A DNA stretch of 64,000 nucleotides from positions 186,001 to 250,000 of the forward strand of contig JAMLHL010000001.1 in NCBI GenBank assembly GCA_023957125.1, read 5' to 3'. Position numbers and translations under genes: made by a program. This document shows positions 23,985 to 32,673 of this stretch, one piece after another. Below the pieces are notes generated by a model. The model saw only the letters and a program-made list of their open reading frames with translations. It made no database searches and was not told the origin of the DNA. Within the stretch, counting starts at the first letter, position 1, and the number at the start of each line of letters is the position of its first letter. Origin of the DNA: Chitinophagaceae bacterium. Its GTDB lineage: Bacteria > Bacteroidota > Bacteroidia > Chitinophagales > Chitinophagaceae.

Positions 23985-26900
23985 CTATTTTATCACTTTC
24001 ATTACACCTCTCATCGTTTGCCAGTGACCGGGAAAACTGCAGAGGAAAGGGTATGTGCCTTCGCGTTCGGGCACCTTCATATCGAGGCTGAAATCTTTCC
24101 CTGCATTAATTAAAGGGGTAGCAAACAAAACTTCGGGAATATCAGGAACAAAGTTCTTTTGATATCCGTCGGGCAAAGCCGCCATACCATCCGCGTATTT
24201 ACCTACCTTTTCAAGCGTGCCGGGTTTACTGATGACCAGATTATGCGGCATATTATCATTATTTTGAAAGATCAGCGTTATGTTGCTGCCTGCCTTTACC
24301 GTGATCTCCGGCCGATCAAATTGCATCTTGCCCGGAAGTGCCGATAACCTAAGGATCACCTTTTCGGAAAGACGGCTGGTTGCTTCTAAATCCTTTTCTC
24401 CATTTTTTTCAGCAAGCGTTTTTCTGAATCGCGCCACCGCTGGCGCCTCATTAAATGCTTCATAGAACAACGAATCCAGCGCCGGGTAACTATATTTTCC
24501 TTTTTCGGGATCACCGGAAAAGAAGCCCGGCATTTTCAACTCCTCCGGATCTGAAAGCGAGCCTAACAACCAGGCAGCCTTTGCGGCATCATCCGCCAGG
24601 AAACTTTTATTTTTTCTGAACATAGACAACCAAACCGGTTGTAAATGACGAAAAGATGCTTTCAATGCATAACGGGTATAATAATCCACCGGTAAAGAAG
24701 TTGTTGCCAGCAACGCTATCACCGAACGCTCCGTATTAAAATGGCTCAACGCAATAATGGCCTGCAAACGAACTTTGGGAGACGAGTCAAGGGATAAGGC
24801 GATCAGTTTTTCTTCGGCTCCTTTGATATACGCGCTCCAATAAAACAACACCCGGGTTGCCGCAGTGCGAACATACTCATCTTCGCTTTGCAATAACGAT
24901 TCGAGCAATTCCTCATCGGGATGGTTAAACTGCTGATAAACCCATAAACCTTCCAAACGGTACTGATCAAAATCCGGGTCATTGCGGTCCAGGGAAGCGA
25001 TCCATTTCTTCAAGGCGGGGATAACTGTTTTTTCGTCTGATTGTCTCAACCGGGTTCTTACCCGGTAATGAAGTCGCGCTTCCTTTTCCTTCAACTGATC
25101 CAGCAATGCTTCCATGGAAAGCGTTGTGAGATCAATCCTTTTCAGCAACTCTTTATTTTTGCAGGTTATCCGCCATATTCGTCCGTGTACATGATCTCTT
25201 AACGGGTCCCGTAAAGCCCGCTCTCCGTGATTGATGATGGGATTATACCAGTCAACAACATATAAGGCGCCGTCCGGACCAAACTGCAAATCAACCGGTC
25301 TGAAATTGGGGTCTTTTGACTGCAGCAGGGGCGTGGTTTCCTGCGCGGTGATTCCGCTGCCCTCTTCCTGCAACCGATGCTGTCTTATACCCTGGAACCC
25401 GATGAAAGTGTTGAATAAAATATTGCCCTGCATACTATCGGGAAACTGCCTGCTGGAAATAATTTCGAGGCCGCAGGTCTTGGGTTTCACCTGCGAGGTT
25501 AGAAAATCCTTCATTTCGGTAAGCTTCCGGGGGTAACTAACGGCTACGGTCAGGGGCGGAGCAAAATAATTCATCCCGGTGGAAACATCACCGATAATTT
25601 CAGTTCCGTTTTTCAGGAAAACATGCCCCCAGGGATTCGCGTAAGGATAAGAAACATAAGGCTCCAGTTTTTGTGTAGCCGGTTCAAAACGCCAGGTAAT
25701 GCCATAGTCTCCCCGTTGCGGACCAAAGGGCGTTTCAATCTGCGAATGCAAAAAAGTCCCGGTATGCCAGTACAAAGCCCCATCTGGGCCCCAGGTATAA
25801 GTGTCCAGGGTATGATGCACATCTTCCGTTCCAAAACCATGCAGGACGATCTCTTTTTCATCCGCTTTATCATCTCCATCCGTATCTTTCATAAACCAGA
25901 CATTGGGTGGCTGAGATACATAAATACCTCCCTTACCCAATTCAAAACCTGTTGGCAGGTACAAACTATCGGCGAAGATGGTTTCTTTGTCGGCACTGCC
26001 ATCCCCATCCGTATCTTCTAATATTATTATTTTATCATTGGGCTGCGCCCCTGGAAGATACTGCGGGTACGATTCCATATTTGCCACCCAAAGCCTGCCT
26101 TTAGGATCAAAGGTGATCTTTACAGGATTACTGATGGAAAAATCCACCTCCGAAGCAAAGAGATTGATCTCAAAACCTTCGGGCAAAATAAACTGATCAA
26201 CAGACGGCGGGTCCAGTAAATCTTTCTTTAAGGGAAGATACTGGATCGTATCATTCAGAATTTTACCGGCGGCTTCAAAATTTTCAACGCTATTTTTCCT
26301 GCTTTCTTTCCATACCACACTATCCATGCGGACAACCATATCACTCAGTTTAGCCAATTCGGACGGGAAGGACACCGGTCCTCCGGGCGGTTGCACCCAG
26401 GGCTCCTTTCTTCGCCCCCTGATGTATTCACTGTTTACCGCACGGTATAAATAATAAAACTGTTGGTTCTTCTGATCAATGATCTTTTTTAAGTTGAGGA
26501 AGGATTCGTCCTGCTCCCGGTTTGCTACCGGTAAGCCCAAAGATCCGGCCATCCATTCACTCACCAGCCTGTAGCCTTTTTCATTGAGGTGGATCCCATT
26601 GATGGTGATAGGACTTTCCGTGTTTTGCAGTTTTTTAGTAAAAGCAAAAAGATCCAGGAAAGGGATCTTCAGCTCTTTGGCAACATCGCGCATGGTGCGG
26701 GTATAAAGCGCGATATTTTTATTATTCGTATCCGCTTCGGGCAAAGCGCCATCCAGCGCCTCATAAGCAACCGGGGAAACCAGGATAATTTCAGGATGGT
26801 TTTTCCCGTTATATTTTTGCTGCCGGATATGCTGCAGGTGCGCGGAAAGGTTTTCTTTAAACGAAGCAAGACTGTCAGTGCCCTTAAAAGATTCGTTTAA

Positions 26901-27242
26901 ACCATAGCAGGCGAAAATAATATCCGCTTTCTGTTCCCGCAGGAGACTGTCCTGCGAAGGAAAATTGAGCGGGCGGGAGCGAAGATTAATCTCGTCCGCA
27001 CTCCATCCCAGGTTTCGGATCACCAGGTTTTTTCCCGGATAGCTTTTATATATAAGCGGCTCAAAATAATTGTAAAACTGTAATCTTTCCGCAAAAGTAT
27101 TTCCAATAAAAACAAGATGGCTCTGTGGTTCGGGGTTAAGGCGGTATTCAATTTTGTTACTGCCCGAACATGAAAATAATATTAGGGGAAGCGCCAAAGC
27201 AGCACAAACAGGCTGCCGCAGGACCACAGGGATCCACGTCAT
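23985..27242 (-). CDS. SGNH / beta-propeller dehydrogenase (PVC type) / HEAT / azurin fusion lipoprotein
   Basis: A predicted 1085-residue exported lipoprotein (lipobox LFSC after a hydrophobic stretch). Domains in order: an SGNH-hydrolase-like fold (about 25-240) with degraded catalytic motifs (IGNTFAER, where the GDS Ser is Thr; GLNES; NGIHLNEKGY); a membrane-bound-dehydrogenase beta-propeller (about 345-690: LPEGFEINLFAS, DTDGDGSADKETIF, GPDGALYVVDWYNP); HEAT-like helical repeats (about 700-920); and a C-terminal cupredoxin (about 960-1085). The cupredoxin has a complete type 1 copper site: H1000, C1068, H1073, M1077 in CSFPGHWQTM, almost identical to azurin CTFPGH...M. No CxxCH heme motif is present, although related PVC-type proteins usually end in cytochrome c. 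The ATG at 27242 follows an AAGGAG site; it begins 4 bp after the upstream stop. Substrate unknown. Confidence 0.85.
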   Translation of the reverse strand: MTWIPVVLRQPVCAALALPLILFSCSGSNKIEYRLNPEPQSHLVFIGNTFAERLQFYNYFEPLIYKSYPGKNLVIRNLGWSADEINLRSRPLNFPSQDSLLREQKADIIFACYGLNESFKGTDSLASFKENLSAHLQHIRQQKYNGKNHPEIILVSPVAYEALDGALPEADTNNKNIALYTRTMRDVAKELKIPFLDLFAFTKKLQNTESPITINGIHLNEKGYRLVSEWMAGSLGLPVANREQDESFLNLKKIIDQKNQQFYYLYRAVNSEYIRGRRKEPWVQPPGGPVSFPSELAKLSDMVVRMDSVVWKESRKNSVENFEAAGKILNDTIQYLPLKKDLLDPPSVDQFILPEGFEINLFASEVDFSISNPVKITFDPKGRLWVANMESYPQYLPGAQPNDKIIILEDTDGDGSADKETIFADSLYLPTGFELGKGGIYVSQPPNVWFMKDTDGDDKADEKEIVLHGFGTEDVHHTLDTYTWGPDGALYWHTGTFLHSQIETPFGPQRGDYGITWRFEPATQKLEPYVSYPYANPWGHVFLKNGTEIIGDVSTGMNYFAPPLTVAVSYPRKLTEMKDFLTSQVKPKTCGLEIISSRQFPDSMQGNILFNTFIGFQGIRQHRLQEEGSGITAQETTPLLQSKDPNFRPVDLQFGPDGALYVVDWYNPIINHGERALRDPLRDHVHGRIWRITCKNKELLKRIDLTTLSMEALLDQLKEKEARLHYRVRTRLRQSDEKTVIPALKKWIASLDRNDPDFDQYRLEGLWVYQQFNHPDEELLESLLQSEDEYVRTAATRVLFYWSAYIKGAEEKLIALSLDSSPKVRLQAIIALSHFNTERSVIALLATTSLPVDYYTRYALKASFRHLQPVWLSMFRKNKSFLADDAAKAAWLLGSLSDPEELKMPGFFSGDPEKGKYSYPALDSLFYEAFNEAPAVARFRKTLAEKNGEKDLEATSRLSEKVILRLSALPGKMQFDRPEITVKAGSNITLIFQNNDNMPHNLVISKPGTLEKVGKYADGMAALPDGYQKNFVPDIPEVLFATPLINAGKDFSLDMKVPEREGTYPFLCSFPGHWQTMRGVMKVIK

Positions 27243-27246
27243 AACC

Positions 27247-28434
27247 TTACTCCTTCTCATCTTTCTCCTGTAAAAAAACATGCAGTCCTTTCTTGTTCGA
27301 CACCACGATGTCGGGCAGGCTGTCACCATTGATATCTTCTACCACCAGGTTCAACCCCGAGCCGGAATCATTATCCACCTCGTGTTTTATCCACGACGGC
27401 GTTTTACCCGGCTTGTATTCAAACCAGTACAATACTGCCGGTTCGTGTGCCCCGGGGTCTCCTCCATTATGTGCGAAATAACGCTTCCCGGTGATGAAAT
27501 CGGGGTAGCCGTCGCCGTTTATATCTGCCAGCGCCAGGCTATGACTTTGCGAAAAGCTCGAATCAATCAAATGGTGAACAAATAAAATCTCACCATTGGC
27601 GTCTTTTTTCTGTTCATGCCACCAGATACCATAATGATGCGCTGAAGAACTGAGAACATCCACCAGTCCGTCCGCATTTAAATCCATCACATACATTTGA
27701 GCGCATTCTTCTCCCAGATCCACCGGGTGAAATTTCCAATTGGGTTGTGCGGGATCAGCGGGACCTTCCCACCAGCCTTTGGTGATCAATACATCTTTCT
27801 TACCGTCGCCATTGATATCCGCGTATCCCAATCCATGCGTATATTGATGGGTGCCGGGAATTCCTTCTGCACCATCTATCACCGTTACCGTCCAGGCGGT
27901 ATCGCCTTTTACTGAAGGGGATTTTAACCAGATGATCTGCTTCTTTTCAGAATCGTTGCACAAAATATCATTTCTGCCATCGCCGTCTATATCTACAAAA
28001 AGGGGCGCTTCATTGCCTACCGACTGATGAATAACATGAACCGGCCAATGCCCCGCCTGATTCTGCGGGTTTTCATGCCAAACGGCTGTCTTCCCAGGCC
28101 AGTCAATACGCACCTGGTCAATCCAGCCATCCTGGTTTACATCCATACTGAAATTCAGGAACGAATTGCTGTAACCCTCTCCCACCACATATTTCACCGG
28201 CCTGGCGATTTCATGCTTTTCCCAGTCCGGCGCCTCAAACCAGAAAGCGCCGGCAATGATATCCAGCTTCCCGTCGTGGTTTACGTCCCCCACGGCCACA
28301 CCTTCGCTGATAAAATCTTTGGTGATCGCCTGTTTGCTGAAGGTTACATTGCGGGCAGGTTTCTGTTGGCTCTGTACATTGCACCCTGCAAATACGAGTA
28401 ACGATACCGCGCAATAAAAAACAACTTTATTCAT
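27247..28434 (-). CDS. FG-GAP/VCBS-repeat beta-propeller lipoprotein
   Basis: A 395-residue lipoprotein (lipobox VFAGC). It carries about six repeats of the pattern DxNxDGxxD: GDVNHDGKLDIIAG, DVNQDGWID, DIDGDGRNDILC, DINGDGKKDVLIT, DLNADGLVDVL, DINGDGYPDFITG and DINGDSLPDIVVS. These form a calcium-binding beta-propeller like those of FG-GAP/VCBS proteins. It probably binds ligand or partner proteins at the cell surface or periplasm. Its stop overlaps the Shine-Dalgarno of the fusion gene downstream, so they are translationally linked. Confidence 0.87.
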   Translation of the reverse strand: MNKVVFYCAVSLLVFAGCNVQSQQKPARNVTFSKQAITKDFISEGVAVGDVNHDGKLDIIAGAFWFEAPDWEKHEIARPVKYVVGEGYSNSFLNFSMDVNQDGWIDQVRIDWPGKTAVWHENPQNQAGHWPVHVIHQSVGNEAPLFVDIDGDGRNDILCNDSEKKQIIWLKSPSVKGDTAWTVTVIDGAEGIPGTHQYTHGLGYADINGDGKKDVLITKGWWEGPADPAQPNWKFHPVDLGEECAQMYVMDLNADGLVDVLSSSAHHYGIWWHEQKKDANGEILFVHHLIDSSFSQSHSLALADINGDGYPDFITGKRYFAHNGGDPGAHEPAVLYWFEYKPGKTPSWIKHEVDNDSGSGLNLVVEDINGDSLPDIVVSNKKGLHVFLQEKDEKE

Positions 28435-28516
28435 AATTTATCCTTTTAAATAATATAAATTTAATGTAAGTTGCTTTCCGGCCCAAAACGGATTGGGCTA
28501 TTCGAATATTCCGGCT

Positions 28517-28680
28517 TTATGGTATCAGCAGTGCGCTTACTACCTGCGCATACCTGCGGGCAAGATAGTCGTTGGGGTGAAGAACAGTTCATCATTTGTA
28601 AAATAAGGAATGGCAGAGGCGGCGGTAAGCACAATCTTCCCGTTCCTGTATTTCCAGTCCCGCCCCTATACACATTACGA
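28517..28680 (-). pseudogene. Remnant of an SGNH/GDSL hydrolase gene
   Basis: On the minus strand, a fragment reading GRDWKYRNGKIVL (about 28630-28670) and, after a deletion and frame changes, HPNDYLARRYAQVVSALLIP with a stop at 28517-28519. These match two distant parts of the intact SGNH gene at 40715-41848 (KDWKYRDGKIILT and HPNDYLARWYAQVISALLIP). The middle, with the catalytic motifs, is missing. It is a decayed paralogue sitting between the VCBS gene and the rest of the locus. Confidence 0.8.
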
Positions 28681-28752
28681 ACGAAATTATAAAACAATAT
28701 AAACAATTGTCGAATGGTATTGTCTCTTCCCGGCTATCATTTGGGTGTATTT

Positions 28753-28793
28753 CAAATTTTCGCAGGTGGGTGGTGACACCCACCGGTAGAACA
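28753..28793. repeat. Half-copy of the cruciform repeat
   Basis: CAAATTTTCGC, then hairpin GGTGGGTG-GTGA-CACCCACC and GGTAGAAC. This matches the left half of the element at 11945-11988 (AAATTTTCGC, GGCGGGTG-GGGA-CACCCGCC, AGTAGAAC) with compensatory changes in the stem. The right half is missing or highly divergent. Confidence 0.7.
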
Positions 28794-28817
28794 GGTTTGC
28801 CTCGATTCCTGTCAGTG

Positions 28818-29804
28818 TTATTTTTTTGCCGGCACGTATCCCAGGTCGAAACCTTTGAATTCAAATCCCGCGTCAAAAGTACCCGGAACCTCCCAGCCGA
28901 GGTTCATACCACTGATACGGATATCATCTATATAAGCACCTTTTAAATATCCACGCTCTTTTGCAATATCAAACGCCTTTACCATCAATGGCTTCAAATC
29001 CTTCTCAATCTTTATCCAGTTGCCATCGTGAAAGCTACCCTGCATATAATCGGTGGTGCCAATACTGTATATGAACATACCTGTAGCATCGTCTTTCCCT
29101 ATATCCTTCGCTGCGTACACTTCCTGCTGGCGGTGGCGGTAGTCGTAAAAAGGTACGCCAAACCATACCAGCTCGCCATAGCTGGGTGATTGCGGATTGA
29201 GATTCTGCAGGGTGATGAATAACTGAAACTGTGCGGTATGCAATCCGCCATCAAAACTGCCGTCCGGCATTTTAGAAACACAATCCACCAGGCGCCCTTC
29301 AAAGTGCAGTATCAGTTCATCTATATATTTAAGAAAAGGCTTTGTTACGAATTCCTGCTCTATTAATAAATGCGGCCAGTCTTCCCCGCTTTTACGGGGG
29401 TGATCATATTCTGCCGAGGCTTTCACATCCATACGTACCTTCGTTGTGTTATCTTCATGAACAAACGAAACCAACTTACCCCTGTTCTCATACAGCTTAG
29501 CCCCGTCTTTTTCTACCATATCGCTTTGATGCAATAAATATTTACTGGCCCATTCAGCTAAATGCCAGGCAGGTTTATCGTTCTTTTTACCAAAGGGGTA
29601 CAACACTTCTCCTGCTGACGGTGCGCCGCTTACATCCCCTTTTAAATACAGCCCTGCTTCAAAATTATTATCACCCAATAAAGAAACCAGAGTCACTACA
29701 GGGTCATCTGTATCGGGATCAATCGGCTGAGTAGTTGAATTTATTTTCTTACAGCAGGCCGCCAGTATTATACAACTGGCAAGTATAGAAGCAAAAGATT
29801 TCAT
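28818..29804 (-). CDS. Lipoprotein of unknown function in the SusCD locus
   Basis: A 328-residue lipoprotein (MKSFASILASCIILAACCK, lipobox LAAC). The mature part is a soluble, aromatic-rich, probably beta-rich domain (for example DDATGMFIYSIGTTDYMQG and GAYIDDIRISGMNLGWEVPG). I do not recognise the family; the C-terminal GWEV..DAGFEFKGFDLGYVP could be part of a jelly-roll. Located directly downstream of the IPT-domain lipoprotein and SusD, it may bind the imported ligand at the cell surface, but this is only position-based. Confidence 0.7.
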   Translation of the reverse strand: MKSFASILASCIILAACCKKINSTTQPIDPDTDDPVVTLVSLLGDNNFEAGLYLKGDVSGAPSAGEVLYPFGKKNDKPAWHLAEWASKYLLHQSDMVEKDGAKLYENRGKLVSFVHEDNTTKVRMDVKASAEYDHPRKSGEDWPHLLIEQEFVTKPFLKYIDELILHFEGRLVDCVSKMPDGSFDGGLHTAQFQLFITLQNLNPQSPSYGELVWFGVPFYDYRHRQQEVYAAKDIGKDDATGMFIYSIGTTDYMQGSFHDGNWIKIEKDLKPLMVKAFDIAKERGYLKGAYIDDIRISGMNLGWEVPGTFDAGFEFKGFDLGYVPAKK

Positions 29805-29870
29805 ACCGATATTTTAAAATAACAACAGCGCCTGTAAGTGAAGCAGGCGTTGTTGATGTTTATAAAAAAA

Positions 29871-30839
29871 TTATTGCAGTTCAAGCGAAAAATTATCAAA
29901 ATAAATATTGGTAGGGTTGGCAAGCCCAAAATAATATAAGCCGGGAACCCCGCCAACATAAGGGTCACTATCAGTAAAGCTGCGATCCATAATGGTACCG
30001 TTGCTATCCGGGTCTGTAATTTTAATGGTAAATTTCCCGACAGCAGAAGATATAATTTCCACATGATATTTTTTATCATCGCTAAGCCCCGCAAAATTTT
30101 CGCTCATCATCACAGCAGCCCAATCGCCCAGCCCGTTAGCACCTGTTTTCAACATCTGCACTAAGCTGCCTGCTGTTCTTAACAGATAAAATCTTTTATT
30201 GTCCTCCTGGGCGTTGAATATTATGCCGCCAAAAGAACCGCCACCGGAAACCATTATATCTCCGCCAAGTTTAAAATAATTATCATTTCCGGCTTTCATA
30301 TCCACCTCTGGTGCACGATATAGCATGTAACTCTCCAGGCCACCCACGTGCGTGGCCAACCGGTTATCTTCCAAAGCAAATTTTCCTGCCACAATTTCCC
30401 AGTCATCGCCAATTGGATTAGGCACAACGGATTGATCAACCAAATCTATATCTGCACGATCAAAATCGTCCCGGAACTTTTTTATCCTAACCAGGCTGAG
30501 ATTCTTCTTGTTGGAAATCTTACCGTTGCTTCTTACTGTTACGCCTGCAGATTTTACAGCGAGGTCAGGAACGATTACAAGAATCGCCGTATCGCTCACT
30601 GATTCGGCGACAACAACAGTCTGATTAAATTTGATAATATTCTTTTCTGGGTCGGGAGAAAAATTCATGCCTTTAATCGTGAGAGGATCCCCCGGACCCG
30701 CATTTTCAGGGACAAATGCCAATATTCTTGGAATTGGTGCATTGTTAACAGGCAGGCTATTATCATCTTTATTACAGCCGCCCACACCTGCAGTTACGAC
30801 CGCCAGCAATGCAATAATTATATATTTTTTGACAGACAT
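29871..30839 (-). CDS. IPT/TIG-domain surface lipoprotein with concanavalin-like C-terminal domain
   Basis: A 322-residue lipoprotein starting at ATG 30839 (lipobox VGGCN). Residues about 35-115 form an IPT/TIG Ig-like domain (ILAFVPENAGPGDPLTIKGMNF, the standard opening). Residues about 125-322 form a laminin-G/concanavalin-like jelly-roll (RDDFDRADIDLVDQ, WEIVAGKFALEDNRL, KKYHVEIISSAVGKFTIKI, NIYFDNFSLELQ). This is typical of surface glycan-binding proteins encoded after SusD. The fold also resembles DUF1080-type 3-keto-glycoside hydrolases, but no specific catalytic residue could be assigned. Confidence 0.82.
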   Translation of the reverse strand: MSVKKYIIIALLAVVTAGVGGCNKDDNSLPVNNAPIPRILAFVPENAGPGDPLTIKGMNFSPDPEKNIIKFNQTVVVAESVSDTAILVIVPDLAVKSAGVTVRSNGKISNKKNLSLVRIKKFRDDFDRADIDLVDQSVVPNPIGDDWEIVAGKFALEDNRLATHVGGLESYMLYRAPEVDMKAGNDNYFKLGGDIMVSGGGSFGGIIFNAQEDNKRFYLLRTAGSLVQMLKTGANGLGDWAAVMMSENFAGLSDDKKYHVEIISSAVGKFTIKITDPDSNGTIMDRSFTDSDPYVGGVPGLYYFGLANPTNIYFDNFSLELQ

Positions 30840-30889
30840 ATGTTTTTGTTTCAAAAAAATGAACAATAAATAATACCACCATGCTATAT

Positions 30890-32650
30890 TTACCAACCCG
30901 GGTTTTGTTGCCATAAGGGCATCAGGGTGAGTTCACTCAGCGGAATGGGGATGATCAAATAATTATCTGTTGCCGTTTTTCTTCTGGCGGTAACAATTCT
31001 TTTGCCGGTAAACTGTCCTTCGCCGGTTTTTGTCCATTCAATACCGGTAGTCAGCTTATCGGTTTGCCCGATAATTTTCCAGCGTCTCACATCCCAGATC
31101 CTATGCTCTTCAAAAGCGAGTTCCACCCTGCGCTCCCTGTGGATGCGTTCTCTCATCTCGTCTTTGCTTAACCCTGTGGGCAACTGTGGCATATTTACGC
31201 GGGCCCGCACTGTATTGACAGCGTTGTAAACATCAGCCGTAGGTCCGTAGGCTTCATTAGCGGCTTCGGCATAGTTCAGGTATAGCTCACCCAGCCTGTA
31301 TTTTTTAAATAAAGCTGTGCCGGTATTGGGATCCAATTGCTTTGGATCCCGGAACTTACGGAGGTAATACCCGTTATGCGTTCTTTGCATGAGGTTTGAA
31401 ATACCATCTGCTCCGCCTACATAAGACTGAATGTAGTATGGATTGCCATTAATTTCCCCATAATAGGCATTATTATACCAAACCGTTGCGTAAAAGCGGG
31501 GATCACGGTTTAAATAAGGGTGGGCATCGTCATAACCGGAAGCTGCGTTGATAATGGGCTGAAGATGATCTTCATCCTGGTAACCGAGAACAGGTATTTC
31601 ACCATCGGCCATGTCATAAGCATCTACCAGCTCCTGTGAAGGGCTGCACCCTGCTTTATCGCCGCCTAATGTGGGAATGGCATGCATCCTGAACATAAGG
31701 TGACTGAATTCCGGCGTACCGTTAAAAGTTTTAATCTCATAAATGGTTTCCTTATCACCAGGATTGGGACTGAGATCAGATCGTCCAAAAAAGTACGCCT
31801 CGTATTGTGGATATAACTGGTAACCGGCTCCTGTAAGGGCTTCCAGCGACTGTTTGGAATAATCAGCAGCCAGTGTCCAGCGGTTTTCGTCTCCCTCCGG
31901 GTTCCATAAAGGGCTTGCACTGAACAGCAGCGCCTGAGAGCGAACAGCATGCGCAACAGCTTTGGTAAATCGTCCTCTTTCGGGCTCCGTTACAATTCGC
32001 CAGGGAAATTGGGCTTCCGCTATTGCTTCATCACAATCCTGTTTTATAAAATCAACACATTCTTTGAACGATTGACGGGGTAGTTCCTCAAATTTAAACT
32101 GCTCAGTAAACGGCTTGTCCACCACAGGCATGCCGCCATACATTTTTATCAGCTCCAGGTAAAAAAAGGCACGCAACGTTTTAACTTCTGCAATCAGCCG
32201 CAGCCTGGTATTGGGGTTGGCGTACACTGTTTTTTCAATATTTGCCAGAAAGACATTAGCCAAACGAATGGCTTTCCATGCATTACGATAATAATAGCCA
32301 TTGGAAGCCGCGTCGTTTCTACCTACTGTTCCGGGTATATCCATAGGGTTCCAGTTGGGCCTCAGCTCACCGGCATACCAGCGCGACGGAGCACGACCCA
32401 TATCCTGCGGGTAGTCATTATCGTGAGCCTCATCCGAATAGCCGGCCAGCAGGGTCCAATAATCGTAAGCCGTACCATAATGCTGCATATTGGAATAAAT
32501 GGAATTCACATATTCCGATGCCATCATTTCATCTTTAAAAACCTGGTCTATGGTGATGCGTCCATCAGGCATAAGGTCCAGCGGATCTCTTTTGCAGGCG
32601 CCGATCAACAATACCGCCATCAGCCATATATAAAGCGTTATATTTCTCAT
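30890..32650 (-). CDS. RagB/SusD family nutrient-binding lipoprotein
   Basis: A 586-residue outer-membrane lipoprotein (start MRNITLYIWLMAVLLIGACK, lipobox IGAC). It has the SusD helical scaffold with TPR-like repeats: NAWKAIRLANVFLANIEK, RLIAEVKTLRAFFYLELIKMYGG (the usual RaxY/FyL region), LYLNYAEAANEAYGPT and MRERIHRERRVELAFEEHRIWDVRRW near the C-terminus. It caps the SusC barrel and delivers ligand. The start 32650 was chosen over 32677 because the signal sequence begins there. Ligand unknown. Confidence 0.94.
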   Translation of the reverse strand: MRNITLYIWLMAVLLIGACKRDPLDLMPDGRITIDQVFKDEMMASEYVNSIYSNMQHYGTAYDYWTLLAGYSDEAHDNDYPQDMGRAPSRWYAGELRPNWNPMDIPGTVGRNDAASNGYYYRNAWKAIRLANVFLANIEKTVYANPNTRLRLIAEVKTLRAFFYLELIKMYGGMPVVDKPFTEQFKFEELPRQSFKECVDFIKQDCDEAIAEAQFPWRIVTEPERGRFTKAVAHAVRSQALLFSASPLWNPEGDENRWTLAADYSKQSLEALTGAGYQLYPQYEAYFFGRSDLSPNPGDKETIYEIKTFNGTPEFSHLMFRMHAIPTLGGDKAGCSPSQELVDAYDMADGEIPVLGYQDEDHLQPIINAASGYDDAHPYLNRDPRFYATVWYNNAYYGEINGNPYYIQSYVGGADGISNLMQRTHNGYYLRKFRDPKQLDPNTGTALFKKYRLGELYLNYAEAANEAYGPTADVYNAVNTVRARVNMPQLPTGLSKDEMRERIHRERRVELAFEEHRIWDVRRWKIIGQTDKLTTGIEWTKTGEGQFTGKRIVTARRKTATDNYLIIPIPLSELTLMPLWQQNPGW

Positions 32651-32673
32651 TCTTGTGTTTGTAAGAGGGTTAA

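Noticed and set aside
27242-27329. Upstream extension of the azurin-fusion protein to 27329
   Set aside because: It would overlap the VCBS gene by 83 bp and adds a non-signal sequence; the ATG at 27242 has an AAGGAG site and the lipoprotein signal.
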